The translations under genes and the position numbers were made by a program. From NCBI RefSeq assembly GCF_030247195.1, contig NC_080672.1, positions 163,375,471 to 163,439,470 of the forward strand: 64,000 nucleotides of DNA. The letters run 5' to 3'. Shown here piece after piece: positions 1 to 13,112 of this stretch (the first letter of the stretch is position 1; each line of letters begins with the position of its first letter). The stretch is from Topomyia yanbarensis (Eukaryota; Arthropoda; Insecta; Diptera; Culicidae). The notes beneath the pieces are model-generated. The model saw only the letters and a list, made by a program, of their open reading frames with translations. It was not told the origin of the DNA and ran no database searches.

Positions 1-894
1 TTAGCGGAAGGCCCACTAGAATTTGCTACCACACCGTCGGATTCGATGCTCGCTCTCCAGAAGTCCACTGGGAAAAACAGCGACAATTTTTTTTCCGCGC
101 TCCAATGGCCACGCGCTTTCGATCGTCCGGATGACCGTCCTTCGAGTCGCTGGAATCTGTCCGTCGAGCCGCGTTCCGGGTTGTCCTCGTCGCCAGTTGT
201 TATGTTCCCGACCGTCCGGGAGGTGGTCCAGCAGAAAGGCGCAGTTTCCGAAGAGAAGGCAAACCCCAGAAGCAGGAACCAACACTTAATCTCTGTCAAA
301 CACAGGGAGAAAGGGAACTCTTTTTAACCGTTAAAGAAAAACACTTCTATCTTTTTGATCACACACTGCAAAAGGAGACTGACGTCTCGAAAGCAGATGT
401 TTTTATTTTGCTTTCTGCAAAGGTAGGTACGCCAAAAGAGCGTAACCTAATTTAGGGTATAATTTAGTGTTGTACTAAACTATACCCATTTTTGGGTACA
501 CAACACTGACCACGAAGTGGGGGAAAAGAGTGGTCATCGAGAGGCTTTTTGTAAGCTTCCTTCCTACCGAAAATACAATTTTTACTAATGTAATCCAAAA
601 AATCGTCGAGAACCTTTGGACAACTTTTGCTCAATTCTTCGAGTGCGTTTGGAATACCTTGATGGGGTAGAAAGCCAAGGGAACAACTTGTTTTTAAATG
701 AGTTGTATTCGGTGAGCTTCCGAATATTTTGTTTGCTGATCAAGTTGTTTTAGTTTTCTGAAAAAACTTTGGTTTAGATGGAAAAATCATCCGTGAAGGG
801 CAGCACAGGAAAAAAAAACTTCTACAACGTTTATCACAGCTGTCTCGAAATCCAATATTATGTAGAGAGCTATTTGGTATATAAATCCAAGAAA
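1..894. other. No supported gene; unidentified, probably repeat-derived DNA
   Basis: No reading frame here has recognisable homology. Overlapping short open frames in the first 330 bases on both strands are unrelated to each other and look incidental. Around 455-535 there is a short hairpin-like stretch (GGGTATA followed by TATACCC, then GGGTACACAACACTGACCAC), which suggests decayed transposon sequence. I can assign no family. Confidence 0.4.
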
Positions 895-1935
895 TTGCTC
901 TTGTTTTGAAAGAAGGAATCAAACCTTATGTTTGAGTAAACCGGACAGACGAGTTTCCTTGCAAACTTATTTGGCATGTTGATCCAAGGATTTGTTCACG
1001 TTTGAAAGAAGCAATCAACCCCTAGCTGCTCATGTTTAAACGAAGGAATCAATCCCTAAGTGTTAGTAAACCGGGCAAACGAGGAGATCACCAGTTTGAT
1101 TGCAAGGGCTATTTGGTATACAAACTCAAAGAACTGCTCATATTTAAAGAAGGAATCAACCCCTATGTTTCAGTAAACCAAGCACACCAATGGATCACAG
1201 GTTTGCTGAGGAGGTACCTCCGCTTCGGTTTCTAGACCTCGGCAATTGTGGCAAAACCGCATCACACTAGCTTCGCCACATAACCTTTATGAGCTACTAT
1301 TTACTAACGATGTTATGCCAAATGAACTTCCACCCTGCATGATATTATTATTAATTTAAATGATTAAACTAGTTAACGGAACATCTTAATATATATTTAC
1401 CTTGATTGGTGATGTTTCCGAAAGATATCTTATTATTTTGTTCGGTTTATCACGAGATTCCACTGCTCGAGCTGACAACTGCGCCCTATATGCACCTGAA
1501 GAGCATTTTTAGCGTTGGTAAGGGAACCTCAGCGGCGTCGGACAGTACACCTAAAAGCGATATGGCGTAGCCACATTGGTCAGTGTTCTGTTGACTAATG
1601 TGGCTACGCCACATCGCTTTCTAATGTACTGTCCGACTTTGCTGCCGCTCAGTCGGCTTTAAACTAGCTATAGCCCCTATGTTTGAGTAAACCGGGCAAA
1701 CGAGAGGATCACAGGTTTGCTTATAACTCCAGCGACAGGTAGATCAACGCCTCGTACAACGGAACTTCAGCGGCTTTGCGCCGCTTCGGATCCTTGGCCT
1801 CGGATATGCGACCAAGTCGCATCACGTTGGCTCCGCTGCATAAGCTCACTTGTTGTTGTTCAGTTTTTCAAACCTTGGGTAATTATTTCCCATTTCCGCT
1901 TTGATTTGGGTTATTTAGGTTAAAATACACCCTTT
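895..1935 (+). repeat. Divergent copies of the 119-bp tandem-unit repeat family and its core
   Basis: From about 900 to 1240 there are roughly three diverged, forward-oriented copies of the unit that is tandemly repeated at 12137-12735 (shared words: GAAAGAAGGAATCAACCCC, GTAAACCGGGCAAACGAG, AACTGCTCATGTTTGAA). From about 1545 to 1900 comes the associated core: two copies of the palindromic word TGTGGCTACGCCACAT in opposite orientation, the word GTCCGAC..CCGCTC..GTCGG, and AAACTAGCTATAGCCCCTATG. The same core occurs at 11640-11760, 12760-12870 and 31488-31690. It is non-coding: the unit length is not a multiple of three. Confidence 0.7.
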
Positions 1936-2014
1936 TGGCAAAAAACCGCATTTAAATCGGACCTCTATCACTAAAGTTTCTAAACTAGACAATTACCGAT
2001 TTTATAATAAGCTT

Positions 2015-2175
2015 GAGTGAATGTGGTATTCGGCTTAATGATGTTCGGGCGAGTGGTCCATTCGGGTTTATGGCATTCGTGTAAATGGTCCATTCTGGTA
2101 AATGGCTTTCGGGCGAACGTCATTAGGGCAAATGACTTTCGGGCGAATTTCATTCGGGCGAATGTGATAGAACCA
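2015..2175 (+). repeat. Degenerate minisatellite with GGGCGAATG-type units
   Basis: Iterated 14-18 bp units of the form CATTCGGGCGAATG or GACTTTCGGGCGAA, with variants such as AGTGGTCCATTCGGG. This looks like the counterpart of the TTTGGCATAATGGTC array in the arms of the fold-back element at 11443-13103, because it also lies beside a copy of the TGTGGCTACGCCACA core. The open frames through it are artefacts of the periodicity. Confidence 0.6.
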
Positions 2176-3215
2176 TCCCAACACCGGAACAAGCTTCCGG
2201 AAATCCGGATTCCCGAAAACCGAATCAAGCAACCATATTCATTTTCACCAAGTCTAAAAGTGGATGAGTTCCTGAATCCTAAACACTTAAAAGTATCAAA
2301 ATCGGTTAAAAATTACCTTAATTATTGGCATTTCAGTTTTGTGGGTCGTCGGCCTGTTATGTAGTAAAAAAATTCAGGAACCCCTCCTCACTCCCCCTCC
2401 TCCTATATCAACAATATTATTAACCGAACAGCTTAACTTAGTGAAGTTCTAAGATGTCACAAAGTTTCAATTTCTAGCTATGGATAAAACATGAGAATTT
2501 CATTAATTGAAACCTAAAAAGGTACCCGGGTACCGCGTCGGACACATGTTAATATAGGAGTTTAAAAGCGAAATCGTGACGGAAACAATCACAGCAGAAG
2601 ATTTAGATTTATTACAAAACAGATTTGGTTTTGAGCTGCTGTTCACTTTGTTGCTCCTTTCGAAAAATGTTTAGAACTGTGTTTTAAGTATATATAGAAT
2701 ACTCAGCACATACATTCCCGTTCGATGGATTGGGGAAAATAATTTCGAGTCAAATAACGACCTAAGGACACGTTCCGGCATGGTTCATTTTTAGATTCAT
2801 AATTTAGACAGTTCTATAACATAAAACTGATAATTTTAAAGCTAGAATTTACTCTCTCCAGCAGCAGATTGTGTGGGTTGTTCATTTAAGTTTAGAATTT
2901 ATGCCCACATTTTGTCTGAAGTGTTAGTCTGAGTATCTTCTCATTTTTTTCAGAAAGTAATTGTTATCGATTAATGCCAAGGGGAAAAGATAATGGATTA
3001 AAACAAATTTTTAAACGTATAGCATACGAAAGCATGACGTTATACTTGGTTTTAGAATTTCGTTATATTGAGATAGGTATTCGATGTTTAAAATACCCAT
3101 ACTGAGATCTCACATTTTTATACTACCTCCCTCCCCTTAAAGCCCAGAAGCGGTTTGTTTTCCTGCCGATTTGCCATGTAAACGATTCGTTTTCCACCCA
3201 AATGTCAAAACGGCA
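2176..3215. other. No gene or clear element seen
   Basis: AT-rich sequence without a supported coding region, RNA gene or well-defined inverted repeat. Confidence 0.4.
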
Positions 3216-3835
3216 TAGTACCCAGGGGCAGTGATGTCCCTATCCTCTGTGCAGTTAAGAGAAATTGAAATTACTCCCCACACTCTGGCAAGCAAAACGA
3301 GAGCGCTTCTCTTTCGTTCATATACACCACCGTATTTGATATGTGTAAGCGCACGTTGATGGCAGAGGTAAATTTTCATACACCCAACACTGGAACGAGC
3401 TAGAGTGTGGAGAAGAGCTCTTGAAATTCTCTGTGGCGCGCTCAGATAAATTCGCCACAGCGCGCGCCCCAGTGTCGCTGTGGTGTATTCACTGGCGTGG
3501 TTTCACTGGCGTGTATTCACTGGCGTGAGATCTTTGGTTTGTTTTCGTCTTACAAGCGGCATTGCGAATGAGATTGATTTAATTTGCACAGGTTGTTGCG
3601 TTGTGTTGTGTGGATGGCGGTGGCTTATTTCAAGCTTATATGATTTTCTACTGAAGATTTCATAGTTGCTTGGTAAAGCTTGCGAGTTTATAGAGTGTTG
3701 TTACACTACCGTGGGAAACCTGAAGTATTCGAGCCTAGGGGCAAACAAGGAAAACGTTTTACGTATCAATGTATCGGCTGGTATAAACAAAGTTTTATAA
3801 TGATCTGTAGTATCAGATTAATCGTGTAACAGATG
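3216..3835 (+). repeat. Left arm of a widely spaced ~600-bp inverted repeat
   Basis: This stretch recurs in inverse orientation at 7142-7750. Shared landmarks in order are CAGGGGCAGTGATG, AAATTCTCTGTGGCGCG, GCGCGCCCCAGTGTCGCTG, three tandem copies of TTCACTGGCGTG, TTTGGTTTGTTTTCGTCTTA, GCATTGCGAATGAGATTGAT and GCTTGGTAAA. It could be the terminal or promoter region of an unidentified transposon, present twice in opposite orientation. No protein is encoded. Confidence 0.75.
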
Positions 3836-6729
3836 TAAGACGGGATTTGTACATCCACATTAGGAACGGCCTATTATTTGTTCGACTGAATAACTCAATG
3901 GTAAGTTAACTTATTTTGATTGCGAATTTGGCGACCCCAAAAAGTAAAGTGATCCATTACAAGTAATGTGCTGGTATTACACACGTTTTCGATTATTATC
4001 ATACGCAGGCATTGTAATTCTCTCTCACTCACGCGAGAAGAGGCTTATCCGATGTCCAACTTTTCCGAGATAAAGTCCACATAAAACAAGATAACGTTCA
4101 CGAGAATTCACATTGTTACTTTTTTCTCTGTAGCGCGTTATTAAAAATAATGACGTGCCAATTTAGAAGCGCTTCTATTTGACCGGTACAGTGCTTTCAA
4201 GGGGTTATAGCACTGTAGATTTTTAAAACATTTAATTTTTATTTATTGGTTGAATTTTGTTTACTGGTGCTTTAGGATGCTGAAAATGATATTCCAAAAA
4301 ATGAACCGAGAAAACAATAAATAAATATTCAATTTTTTTCGCAACGCCTCTTATGTATACCTCGAGTATACTGAAAACGTTAACCGTGTTTTTCTCGAAA
4401 TATTTTTTTTTTGATCTGGCCGAAAATGTAACTCGAACAAATGATTTTTGATCAGCCTAAAATTTTTACAGCATGTTCAAGATTACTTTCTCCAGCGATG
4501 TACGTGGGATTTAATTTTTTCATTGCATAATTTTTTAATATGCAAATTTTGTGTCGATTTTTAACACATTTTTAGCGTTTTTCGACTAAAAAATGTGCCA
4601 TTTCGCGAAAAATCAAGACATAGAAAAAATCTTACATATGCTGCTTGTTGTCGTTCTAAGAAGTTTAAAAAGCTTTGGTTTTTGACTCTGGATCAAAAAT
4701 TACGGGACATAGAGCTCCGGCCGTGGACCCCTTCCAAAAAAAAACTCCCCGACGGGAAAGTGCTGCACAACCGCCATCTTGTGACGAAATTACTCGAATA
4801 AATCATTTTTTTTGTAATAACGTAATGTTATATATCTCATTAACCCTCTGGAAGTCGCGCTTATGGCCCACTGAACGAGCAGCCGCGGATGCTTTAAGAC
4901 GGGTTCGCTAGGGTTCGCTAGATTTTCAGAGCAGCGTGCACTGCCGGAAAGTTAAACAAGATCTCGATTCATCTCATTATTGCGTCAAGATAAATTCCCG
5001 AAATATGCCTATTTTTCGTGCTCTATAGTGGTGTAACCCCTCAATAATTAGTTCTGGAATCTTTTGACGGCATTTTTCTTCTGTGCCATCATTTAAATAA
5101 ATTAGCTGGTTTTCTCTCGAATTTCCATGCGATGGAATAATAAGAGAGAGAATTAAAATTGAAACCTAACATGTTCGGGTACGAGTATAGCAAATAAGTT
5201 CAAAATGGCAAATCCACCGTCTTTGCAGTACATACTAAATTGTTCCAAATAACGTTTATCTGTTTACCGTGATTTTATAATTTGTAAAACTTATAATATT
5301 AAGTTTATGTATCAGAGAATGTTAGACTAATAATATAGTGCAATAAAAGCAAAATGTTGAAAGTTGTTCTACGTGGCTTATGAACTGCCCTTGAATTTTA
5401 ATTGCAAATATGGGAAATCGTTCAACGTATCTTTGGTATGTGTGCAAAGAACTAGAATATTTGAGTGAAAATTCTGCTAAAAAATCGATGAAAAGTTCTA
5501 TGGGCGATGTCAATATATTAAACGAAAGCATTTAATCCCAAAAATGATAAAAAAATGTTAAGATTGTTTATTAACCAATTTATGTATGTGAAACTTCTTG
5601 TACCATTACCACTACCATTAATATAGCCATTGCTAATTACGGCTCCTATGGGACATGCAACTATAGATTCATTAGCTCAACTATATATAACTTTCATACT
5701 CGGTCATATAAACAACGGGTTGCTAAGAACCGGCCACCATACCAGAATTTGCTTTTTTCCATATATATATTTTGACAACATACCATTCAAGCACCATTTT
5801 AATTCTTTCCCATTTTAATTCTGTCGATTGATGAATTTTTTTTATACGATGGCTTCTGAAGAAAGCTTCGTTGACACTAAAGTAGCCTGACGCTTTATCC
5901 TATTGAGCTATCGCCGTAATATTATAGAACGTAGTTTTTTATATCATGTTAATCTACAGGTTTTTGGAATCTTTGAAAATCCCTCGGAAATCCCCTGTTC
6001 GAAGATCGTGCAAGATGTTTTCATAAGGCGAATTTTTTTCTATATTTTCGTTGATATAAAAGTTCGCAAGCGATGATTTTCTTCTTCCGATATTTGCTTG
6101 AACCGAATAATGTTCCCAAACATCGGCACTCTTGAAGTTCACTGACGATTTTTTCCGTAGCGATATTTTACATCAGTGAACTTTTTATTAGAAAATCGGT
6201 GATGAAAAGATTCTGTTGTGAACATTGATATTTTGATATTTTCCCAACACTACCTTTTTGATAAAACACCTCATTCAAGAAAGTTATAATGAGAAATAAT
6301 TTATCACACAAAAATCGCTTGTTTAAACTTGAGGAAACACCTTACTTGTTACTTGAAAATTTCATAGAGATTGACAGAGATTTCGACAGATACTACCAGA
6401 TACCTAATATTTTGTTTTGCTGTTGATATTACGTGCAATGAATCCGTGCATTATAATTAGGTCTAAAATACTAACTGACGCAAAAATCTAGAATACGTAT
6501 AATAAACATTGTTGCTGCTGACCCATTTATAACATCCTTTTATGGAACACAAGATTCATTGTTCATTTAAAATAAGCGTGAACACTAGTGGCCTTTTTTC
6601 TTGACCCCGAAACTGAGCCAATTCATTTCGCTAATTGACGCGCAGAATCCCGGTCCTAGCTCCCATGCTCTTGAAACATTCGCTTTCGCCTGCTGTTTAA
6701 ACGATTTCCACGCAAAATAATAGACAAAT
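3836..6729. other. AT-rich spacer between the inverted arms; no gene
   Basis: No supported coding region. The only recognisable item is a ~235-bp repeat at 4570-4805, described separately. Confidence 0.4.
4570..4805 (+). repeat. Dispersed repeat, copy 1 of 2
   Basis: Related to 24170-24400. Both carry AATGTGCCAT.TCGCGA, GCTGC/CTTGCTATCGT.CTAAGAA, TTCCAAAAAAA.CTC, ACGGGAAA and GTGA.GAAATTACT in the same order. The open frame running through each copy is not conserved as protein in a convincing way. Family unknown. Confidence 0.6.
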
Positions 6730-6984
6730 CTCGAGTACTTTTTCAAATGGACGTAAGTAACAATGAGAGATTCTCTTTGAGGTCTTTCTCTTCTGTTCAT
6801 TACTCGGCCATTTCAACATTTACTACTCTACTCTTTGCATAATATTGTAGTAAAAACCGTCAGCTTTCGATATGTACTGGAAAATTAGTACAAAGTGTTG
6901 TAATGACGTCGTAATAAACGAAAGAGAAAGTAAACAAAGAGAGGCTCTCAATGTTACTTACGTCCATTTGAAAAAGTACTCGAG
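6730..6984. mobile_element. Palindromic MITE (CTCGAGTACTTTTTC ends), uninterrupted copy
   Basis: A 255-bp element. The ends are inverted copies (CTCGAGTACTTTTTCAAATG at the left, its complement at the right) and the homology of the arms extends about 65 bp, to the AAGAGAAAG region. AAAT flanks both ends, consistent with a 4-bp target duplication. A second copy, split by another transposon, is at 24735-28251. No coding capacity. Confidence 0.85.
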
Positions 6985-7141
6985 AAATAAACAAATGAAT
7001 AACGGGTGTACGCTCAATTGTGATGTTGTATGTAAATTAATTATCGTAAACCTAATTTTACTGAATATGTCAAGCCTGTCGACGAAACCTACGATTTCGT
7101 TTTAAACTTGTAGGATAAAGTTATAATAAAACTATTAATAC

Positions 7142-7750
7142 TTATAACACGAGTTTGCATATCAGGTGCCTCTGGTCATTATAAAACTCTCTAAACGATG
7201 ATACGTAAAAAGTTTTCCCAATTTGCTCCGAGGACCGAGTACTTTTAGTTTTGCAGGTAGTGTAACAATATTTTATAAACTCGTTCGATTTACCAAGCAA
7301 CTTGTATGAAATCTTCAGTAGAAAATAATATAAGCTTGAAATAAACCACCACCATCCACACAACACAAGGCAACAACCTGTGCAAATCAAATCAATCTCA
7401 TTCGCAATGCCGCTTGTAAGACGAAAACAAACCAAAGATCACACGCCAGTGAATGCACGCCAGTGAAACCACGCCAGTGAATACACCACAGCGACACTGG
7501 GGCGCGCGCGGTGGTGACTTTATCTGAACGCGCCACAGAGAATTTAAAGAGCAAGAGAGCACGGTTATCTCGCACCCAACTACCTCAACACCAGCGCACA
7601 CTTGAAATCGGTCTATACAGCTCCGAAAGAAAGAGCGTTCTGCTTTTTTCTGTGGTGTGTGATCATTGTATCCTCTGTGTAGGCATCACACTTACGCGCC
7701 AGTGCATCACTAGGGTGAAATGCCATCACTGCCCAGGGGTACCCTAGTAA
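7142..7750 (-). repeat. Right arm of the ~600-bp inverted repeat
   Basis: Reverse-complement counterpart of 3216-3835, with the same three tandem TTCACTGGCGTG boxes read on the minus strand and the same order of landmarks. The homologous parts are close to identical around the boxes and diverge toward the CAGGGGCAGTGATG side. Confidence 0.75.
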
Positions 7751-8344
7751 CAATTTAGGTTTTAAGGTAGTTTCATAGCCACTAATAAAACTTAGATTGC
7801 ACTTGTAGCGTGCCATAAAACTTCAATTGTTACTTGGATATGCTGTCTAGCAAGTATTTCGTACCCAACAGCAGCTGGACCGGACCTGATTATCACGGTT
7901 AAACAACAATAAATAATACCTTTTTCAAAAATGTCAACGACTAGTACCACGAGACATGCGAAATCACTTACCCTATATTCTCTTTTTGGGGTGAAGTAAC
8001 CAAAAAACGGGGTCCAAAGTGCTGGACCGAGGCGAGATGTTGAGTACGCGCAAAATATATTTCTTAAATCCACATTGCGACTTTTCAGCCATGCGCCACC
8101 AGGCCGTGCGTTGAGTTACGCGCCCATCTAGTTTGCATCAGTGCGAGTGAGAAAACGTTTTGACGTTTGTTTTTGTTTGCATTTGTGTGTATCCCATATA
8201 GCAAGAACTCGGCGAAATGCTAGATTATCTCGAAATAGACAATATGTGATTTGACAACCACAGCCTACCCCTGATAATACCAACGCAACTGGATAATTCT
8301 ATAGCAAATTGGAACATATGGGAGCATGAGAGGAAACTTTTTTT
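7751..8344. other. No gene seen
   Basis: Non-coding, moderately AT-rich. No element boundaries recognised. Confidence 0.35.
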
Positions 8345-8438
8345 TGACTATAGAGGATTGAACCTAAGGGTCATTTCGCCTCTTTTCAGTTAAAGAAATC
8401 TCTTTTGGAAAAATCTCCATAACCTTATGTGCGGAGAC
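8345..8438 (-). mobile_element. tRNA-derived SINE, 3' body fragment
   Basis: Read on the minus strand this is the body/tail of the SINE seen more completely at 56692-56825 (shared words: CGAAATGACC, GAAAAGAGGCGAA, GAGATTT). The tRNA-like head is missing: homology stops at TGTGCGG, exactly where a GC-rich module begins. Confidence 0.6.
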
Positions 8439-8535
8439 ATGTGCGCCGCCGCGCCATGCCCCCGCCGCCGGTAATTTTTAACGTACGCCAACGCCGAACG
8501 GTAGATCGGCGGCGAGCCGCCGATGCATTTTTCCC
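8439..8535. repeat. GC-rich GCC/GGC module
   Basis: A sharp GC-rich island (GCGCCGCCGCGCC, CGCCGCCGG, GGCGGCGAGCCGCCGATGC) in AT-rich surroundings. A similar module is at 14370-14499; both include GCCGATGCATTTTT or its near complement. Both abut the same internal position of the tRNA-derived SINE. Confidence 0.6.
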
Positions 8536-10400
8536 GCGCCGACAATTCGCGAACTCTAAAATTGTTGACTCATAATTTTATCCACAAATCTAGGAACATT
8601 GTCTATGGACCGAATATACGACGTTAACTGATTCATCATTTATCACATCTTGATCATTATTTGGTATTATTGGTAGTCAATTGAACTACAAAATTAAAAT
8701 AATCTTGATATTTTCTCGAAAACCATTACACGACACTTGTTATATAATTCAAAGATCCATTCTTGCTTCGTCAACTGGTTATTGTTGTGAGCATATAAGT
8801 TACAATTCACCATTCGTGTGCGTGAAATGGTCCACAAATTCAAAAAAACCACTTTCAAGATATATGTCCTTGAAATTTACGATTATGTGCCTGATCCTAA
8901 TCTTTGCACGTAATCAATTTTACTGGAACGCAGTGTATTATTCATTGATTTTTTAACCGATTCATAATTCCTAATATGCTACACACGATTCACCAGTCGA
9001 GCTCGTGAAACTGTTCATGATGTAATTCATGAAGTAATTAATTTTCCACATAATCTTATTATACTTACGTAAACAATTACAAGGAACTCAGACTATTATT
9101 CATGGATTATTCGCTCTGATTTTTGGTTTTGAAATTTCTATGTGAGCTATTGTGTACAACTGCTAGCAACCAGTCTCATAGGCACGAGCATTAGATACAA
9201 AGACATTAGTAGGACCTGTAACCCTGTTATTCCTTTGTTAAAATTCAGAGAAATGTTCGGAATAAAATGAAACTGCGCTGAGCAAAATACATTACCTAGT
9301 CACAATTCATGTCCGTGAAATAATTTAGAAAACTATAAGACACGTGACTTTGTGCAAAAAATCTAACGGTAAGCTCAAGACTAAAATATCACGATAACAC
9401 GACGAGAATTTACGAAAATCGTTGCACGTCGTTCAATTCTTGACTGTTTTAGTCAATAAAGTTAATACAAATCAATGTTTCATCGAGTTATGAATTAGAA
9501 TCATAAAAATATTAAACATTCAGACACAACCACCTACTAAACAGTTGAGTATAATGTCATCTTTTTTGCGTGAACTAGTTTTGTGAAAACACAAAAATTA
9601 TTTTCAATACGAGGTTTATTTATAATTGATTGAATCGTGACCTATTTTAAAAAAAATTTCTCGAAGAATAGTTGAGCAAAGTGATCTTGACTTTTCGCGA
9701 CGCTGGTGCACAGATGTGGCGACTAGTCTCATAAATTATTCATCGTGTGATCTAGCCCCACTCAACAAAGATTTTAAGTGTCAGTTGCACCAGCCCGGTA
9801 TTACAGACAAATAAGACGTAACACGAGATGAATTTTCATCACTCGTAGAAAAAAAACGGTCGATTTCAATTACAAATCGGTGGCGTTAGTGAAGAGATTT
9901 TGACACAGAGCTAAATGCGTTGCTTAGTTTCCGCACCCACCCGAAAACCTTACGCTCTTTTTAATCTCATGCAAATTGGCAAGGTGCAGGTGCTACGAAA
10001 ACTAGAAATACGCTCAGACCATTTTCAATCAGACTTGTTTAACGATCAGTTTCAACCTAACAGGAGCTTACACGTCAAGTCGTGGAATGATTATGATCGA
10101 TAGTAACTGTATATTTAGGTTTCGTCAGGGTGTAGATCTGTATTATTCCAGCACATACTTTGCACTCAAGATAGAAGCAGATTGAACGTTGTAAGAAAAT
10201 GTAGTGCCAGGGAATAGTATTCCTTATCATCGTGGCGATTTTGTACAAGAAGTAAAAGTAAATACCAGCCTGGAAAATGAAGTAATGTGTCTACCTTGAA
10301 ATCATTAAAAGTGACATTTCTGCGCAGTAATGCCAATAATAACGTCTCGTGTTAGGGTACCTGATATCTGCGGGATTCTAATGTGGTTTTCGTTTGAGGC
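8536..10400. other. No gene seen
   Basis: AT-rich, non-coding. No convincing open frame, inverted repeat or RNA gene. Confidence 0.4.
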
Positions 10401-10482
10401 GAAACTGAGTCAGTTCCTAACCCCAACTGCTGTTAAAATGTATGAACTGACAGCGGTTGGGGTTAGAACCTGACTCAGTTTC
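10401..10482. repeat. Short palindrome, MITE-like
   Basis: 82 bp with ~35-bp arms: GAAACTGAGTCAG..TAACCCCAA at the left and the complement of GAAACTGAGTCAGGTTCTAA at the right, with a ~12-bp loop. No clear target duplication. It could be a very small MITE or a remnant hairpin. Confidence 0.6.
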
Positions 10483-11442
10483 AGGTTCAAGTGAAATCGC
10501 CATAAAAGACGGTAAACAACCCAGGGACAACTTGACAGATACACTGAGCAAAAAGCATCTGAGAATTTCATAAGTTTCGGTATATGAACCAACCTTTTGA
10601 CGATGCCATTGAACACTTTAGAATGTCATAGGCAGGCTTATGAATTCATTTATTTTTATTCATGCACTCCATAGACGTACAAATAATGTATTTCATAAAA
10701 CAGTCTTATGACTTCGCTCCAATATATGTGTTTAAGAATTCCATAAGTTTTTTCTCATGAAACCCATATGAGATCTGTTATTGATTCTATAAAATTGTAT
10801 TTTGTTTTTCATAAACGTCACTTTTGTGAAAATTTCATAATTGTTTCTTATAAATTCAGTACTGGCCTGGACGGCCAACCAGGAGCTAATAGTTTCAGGT
10901 CATCACTTTTTAATTACCGCTGTATGAAACAAAGAAAGTGAGATTTTTAGTCAAATTTCAACAAAATTGTAAATTGTTTATGCTATTGAATAAATTACTG
11001 TGAGCATTAAATCAGTTTACATGGTTATGATTTTTACAGAAGATATCCGATTATTTGAAATGAAATAAGTTGTGCATATAATTAGTGCATATAATTATCA
11101 AAATCATTTGAGAAGTAACAATCATTATCATTCAGTTGTCACGTCCAGTTTCCCAGTTGTCTAAGCCCAGTTTCCCAGAAAATATTGACGAAGCGTTGCT
11201 CATTATGTACAAATTTTAATATTTAATGAGAGTTTTCTCTTCAATCTTCTGAAGGGATCTACACTTGGCGGTTAATTTATCCCGAATTGAGTTCTATAAG
11301 ATGACCACACGAATGAACTCATGATGAATGACGTTCATGTTTGACAAACCACCGAGAATTGTCAAACGAAGTTCATAAGGCCATTTTGTGGGGTTATGTC
11401 GTTTAATGTAAAACTTAATATCCTCTCAAGGTTGATTTTTTG
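10483..11442. other. No gene; short CATAAG-type repeats
   Basis: Non-coding. Between 10620 and 10860 there are scattered CTTATGAATTCAT and TTCATAAAACAGTCTTATG words resembling those at 13190-13470 on the far side of the fold-back transposon, so the two flanks may once have been one repeat. Confidence 0.4.
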
Positions 11443-11452
11443 GGGAGCACGT

Positions 11453-11605
11453 CGTTTGGCATAAGTTCATTTGGCATAAGTTCATTTGGCATAATGTTCA
11501 TTTGGCATAACCGTAGGTGACACATACGGTCGTTTGGCATAATGGTCATTTGGCATAATGGTCGTTTGGCATAATGGTCATTTGGCATAATGGTCGTTTG
11601 GCATA
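11453..11605 (+). repeat. Minisatellite in left arm (TTTGGCATAATGGTC units)
   Basis: About ten units of 13-16 bp alternating CATTTGGCATAATG, CGTTTGGCATAATG and CATTTGGCATAAGTT, with a short break (CCGTAGGTGACACATACGG, itself a hairpin). The right arm has the complementary array at 12909-13096. Confidence 0.9.
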
Positions 11606-11829
11606 ATTTGAAATATACATTGAAATCTCTGTTATATTAGGCGTTGACGATGCCTAATGTGGCTACGCCACATCGCTTTAAGCGCGGTGCTGTCCGACAT
11701 CGCTCCGCTCCGTCGGACTTAAACTAGCTGATAGCCCCTATGTTTAAGTAATCCGGGCAAACGAGTGGATCACAGATTCGCTTGCAAGGGGCTGCCGTTC
11801 CGACGGGGGTATACAGATTCAAAGAACTG

Positions 11830-12735
<906 letters not shown>

Positions 12736-12908
12736 GAATCTGTGATCCACTCGTTTGCCCGGATTACTTTAACATAGGGGCTATCAGCTAGTTTAAGTCC
12801 GACGGAGCGGAGCTATGTCGGACAGCACCACGTTTAAAGCGATGTGGCGTAGCCACATTAGGCATCGTCAACGCCTAATATAACAGAGATTTCAATGTAT
12901 ATTTCAAA

Positions 12909-13096
12909 TTATGCCAAACGACCATTATGCCAAATGACCATTATGCCAAACGACCATTATGCCAAATGACCATTATGCCAAATGAACATTATGCCAAACG
13001 ACCGTATGTGTCATCTACGGTTATGCCAAATGAACATTATGCCAAATGAACTTATGCCAAATGAACTTATGCCAAACGAACTTATGCCAAACGACG
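12909..13096 (-). repeat. Minisatellite in right arm (complement of the left array)
   Basis: Complementary to 11453-11605, with about two extra units. Includes the same ACGGTCGT..CCGTA hairpin break at its middle. Confidence 0.9.
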
Positions 13097-13112
13097 TGCT
13101 CCCGATTTTTTG

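Noticed and set aside
1..330. Three overlapping frames at the window start
   Set aside because: All in different frames or strands over the same GC-richer stretch, none with homology; judged incidental.
2017..2364. 115-residue plus frame
   Set aside because: Most of it lies in a degenerate minisatellite, which explains the repetitive residues; no homology.
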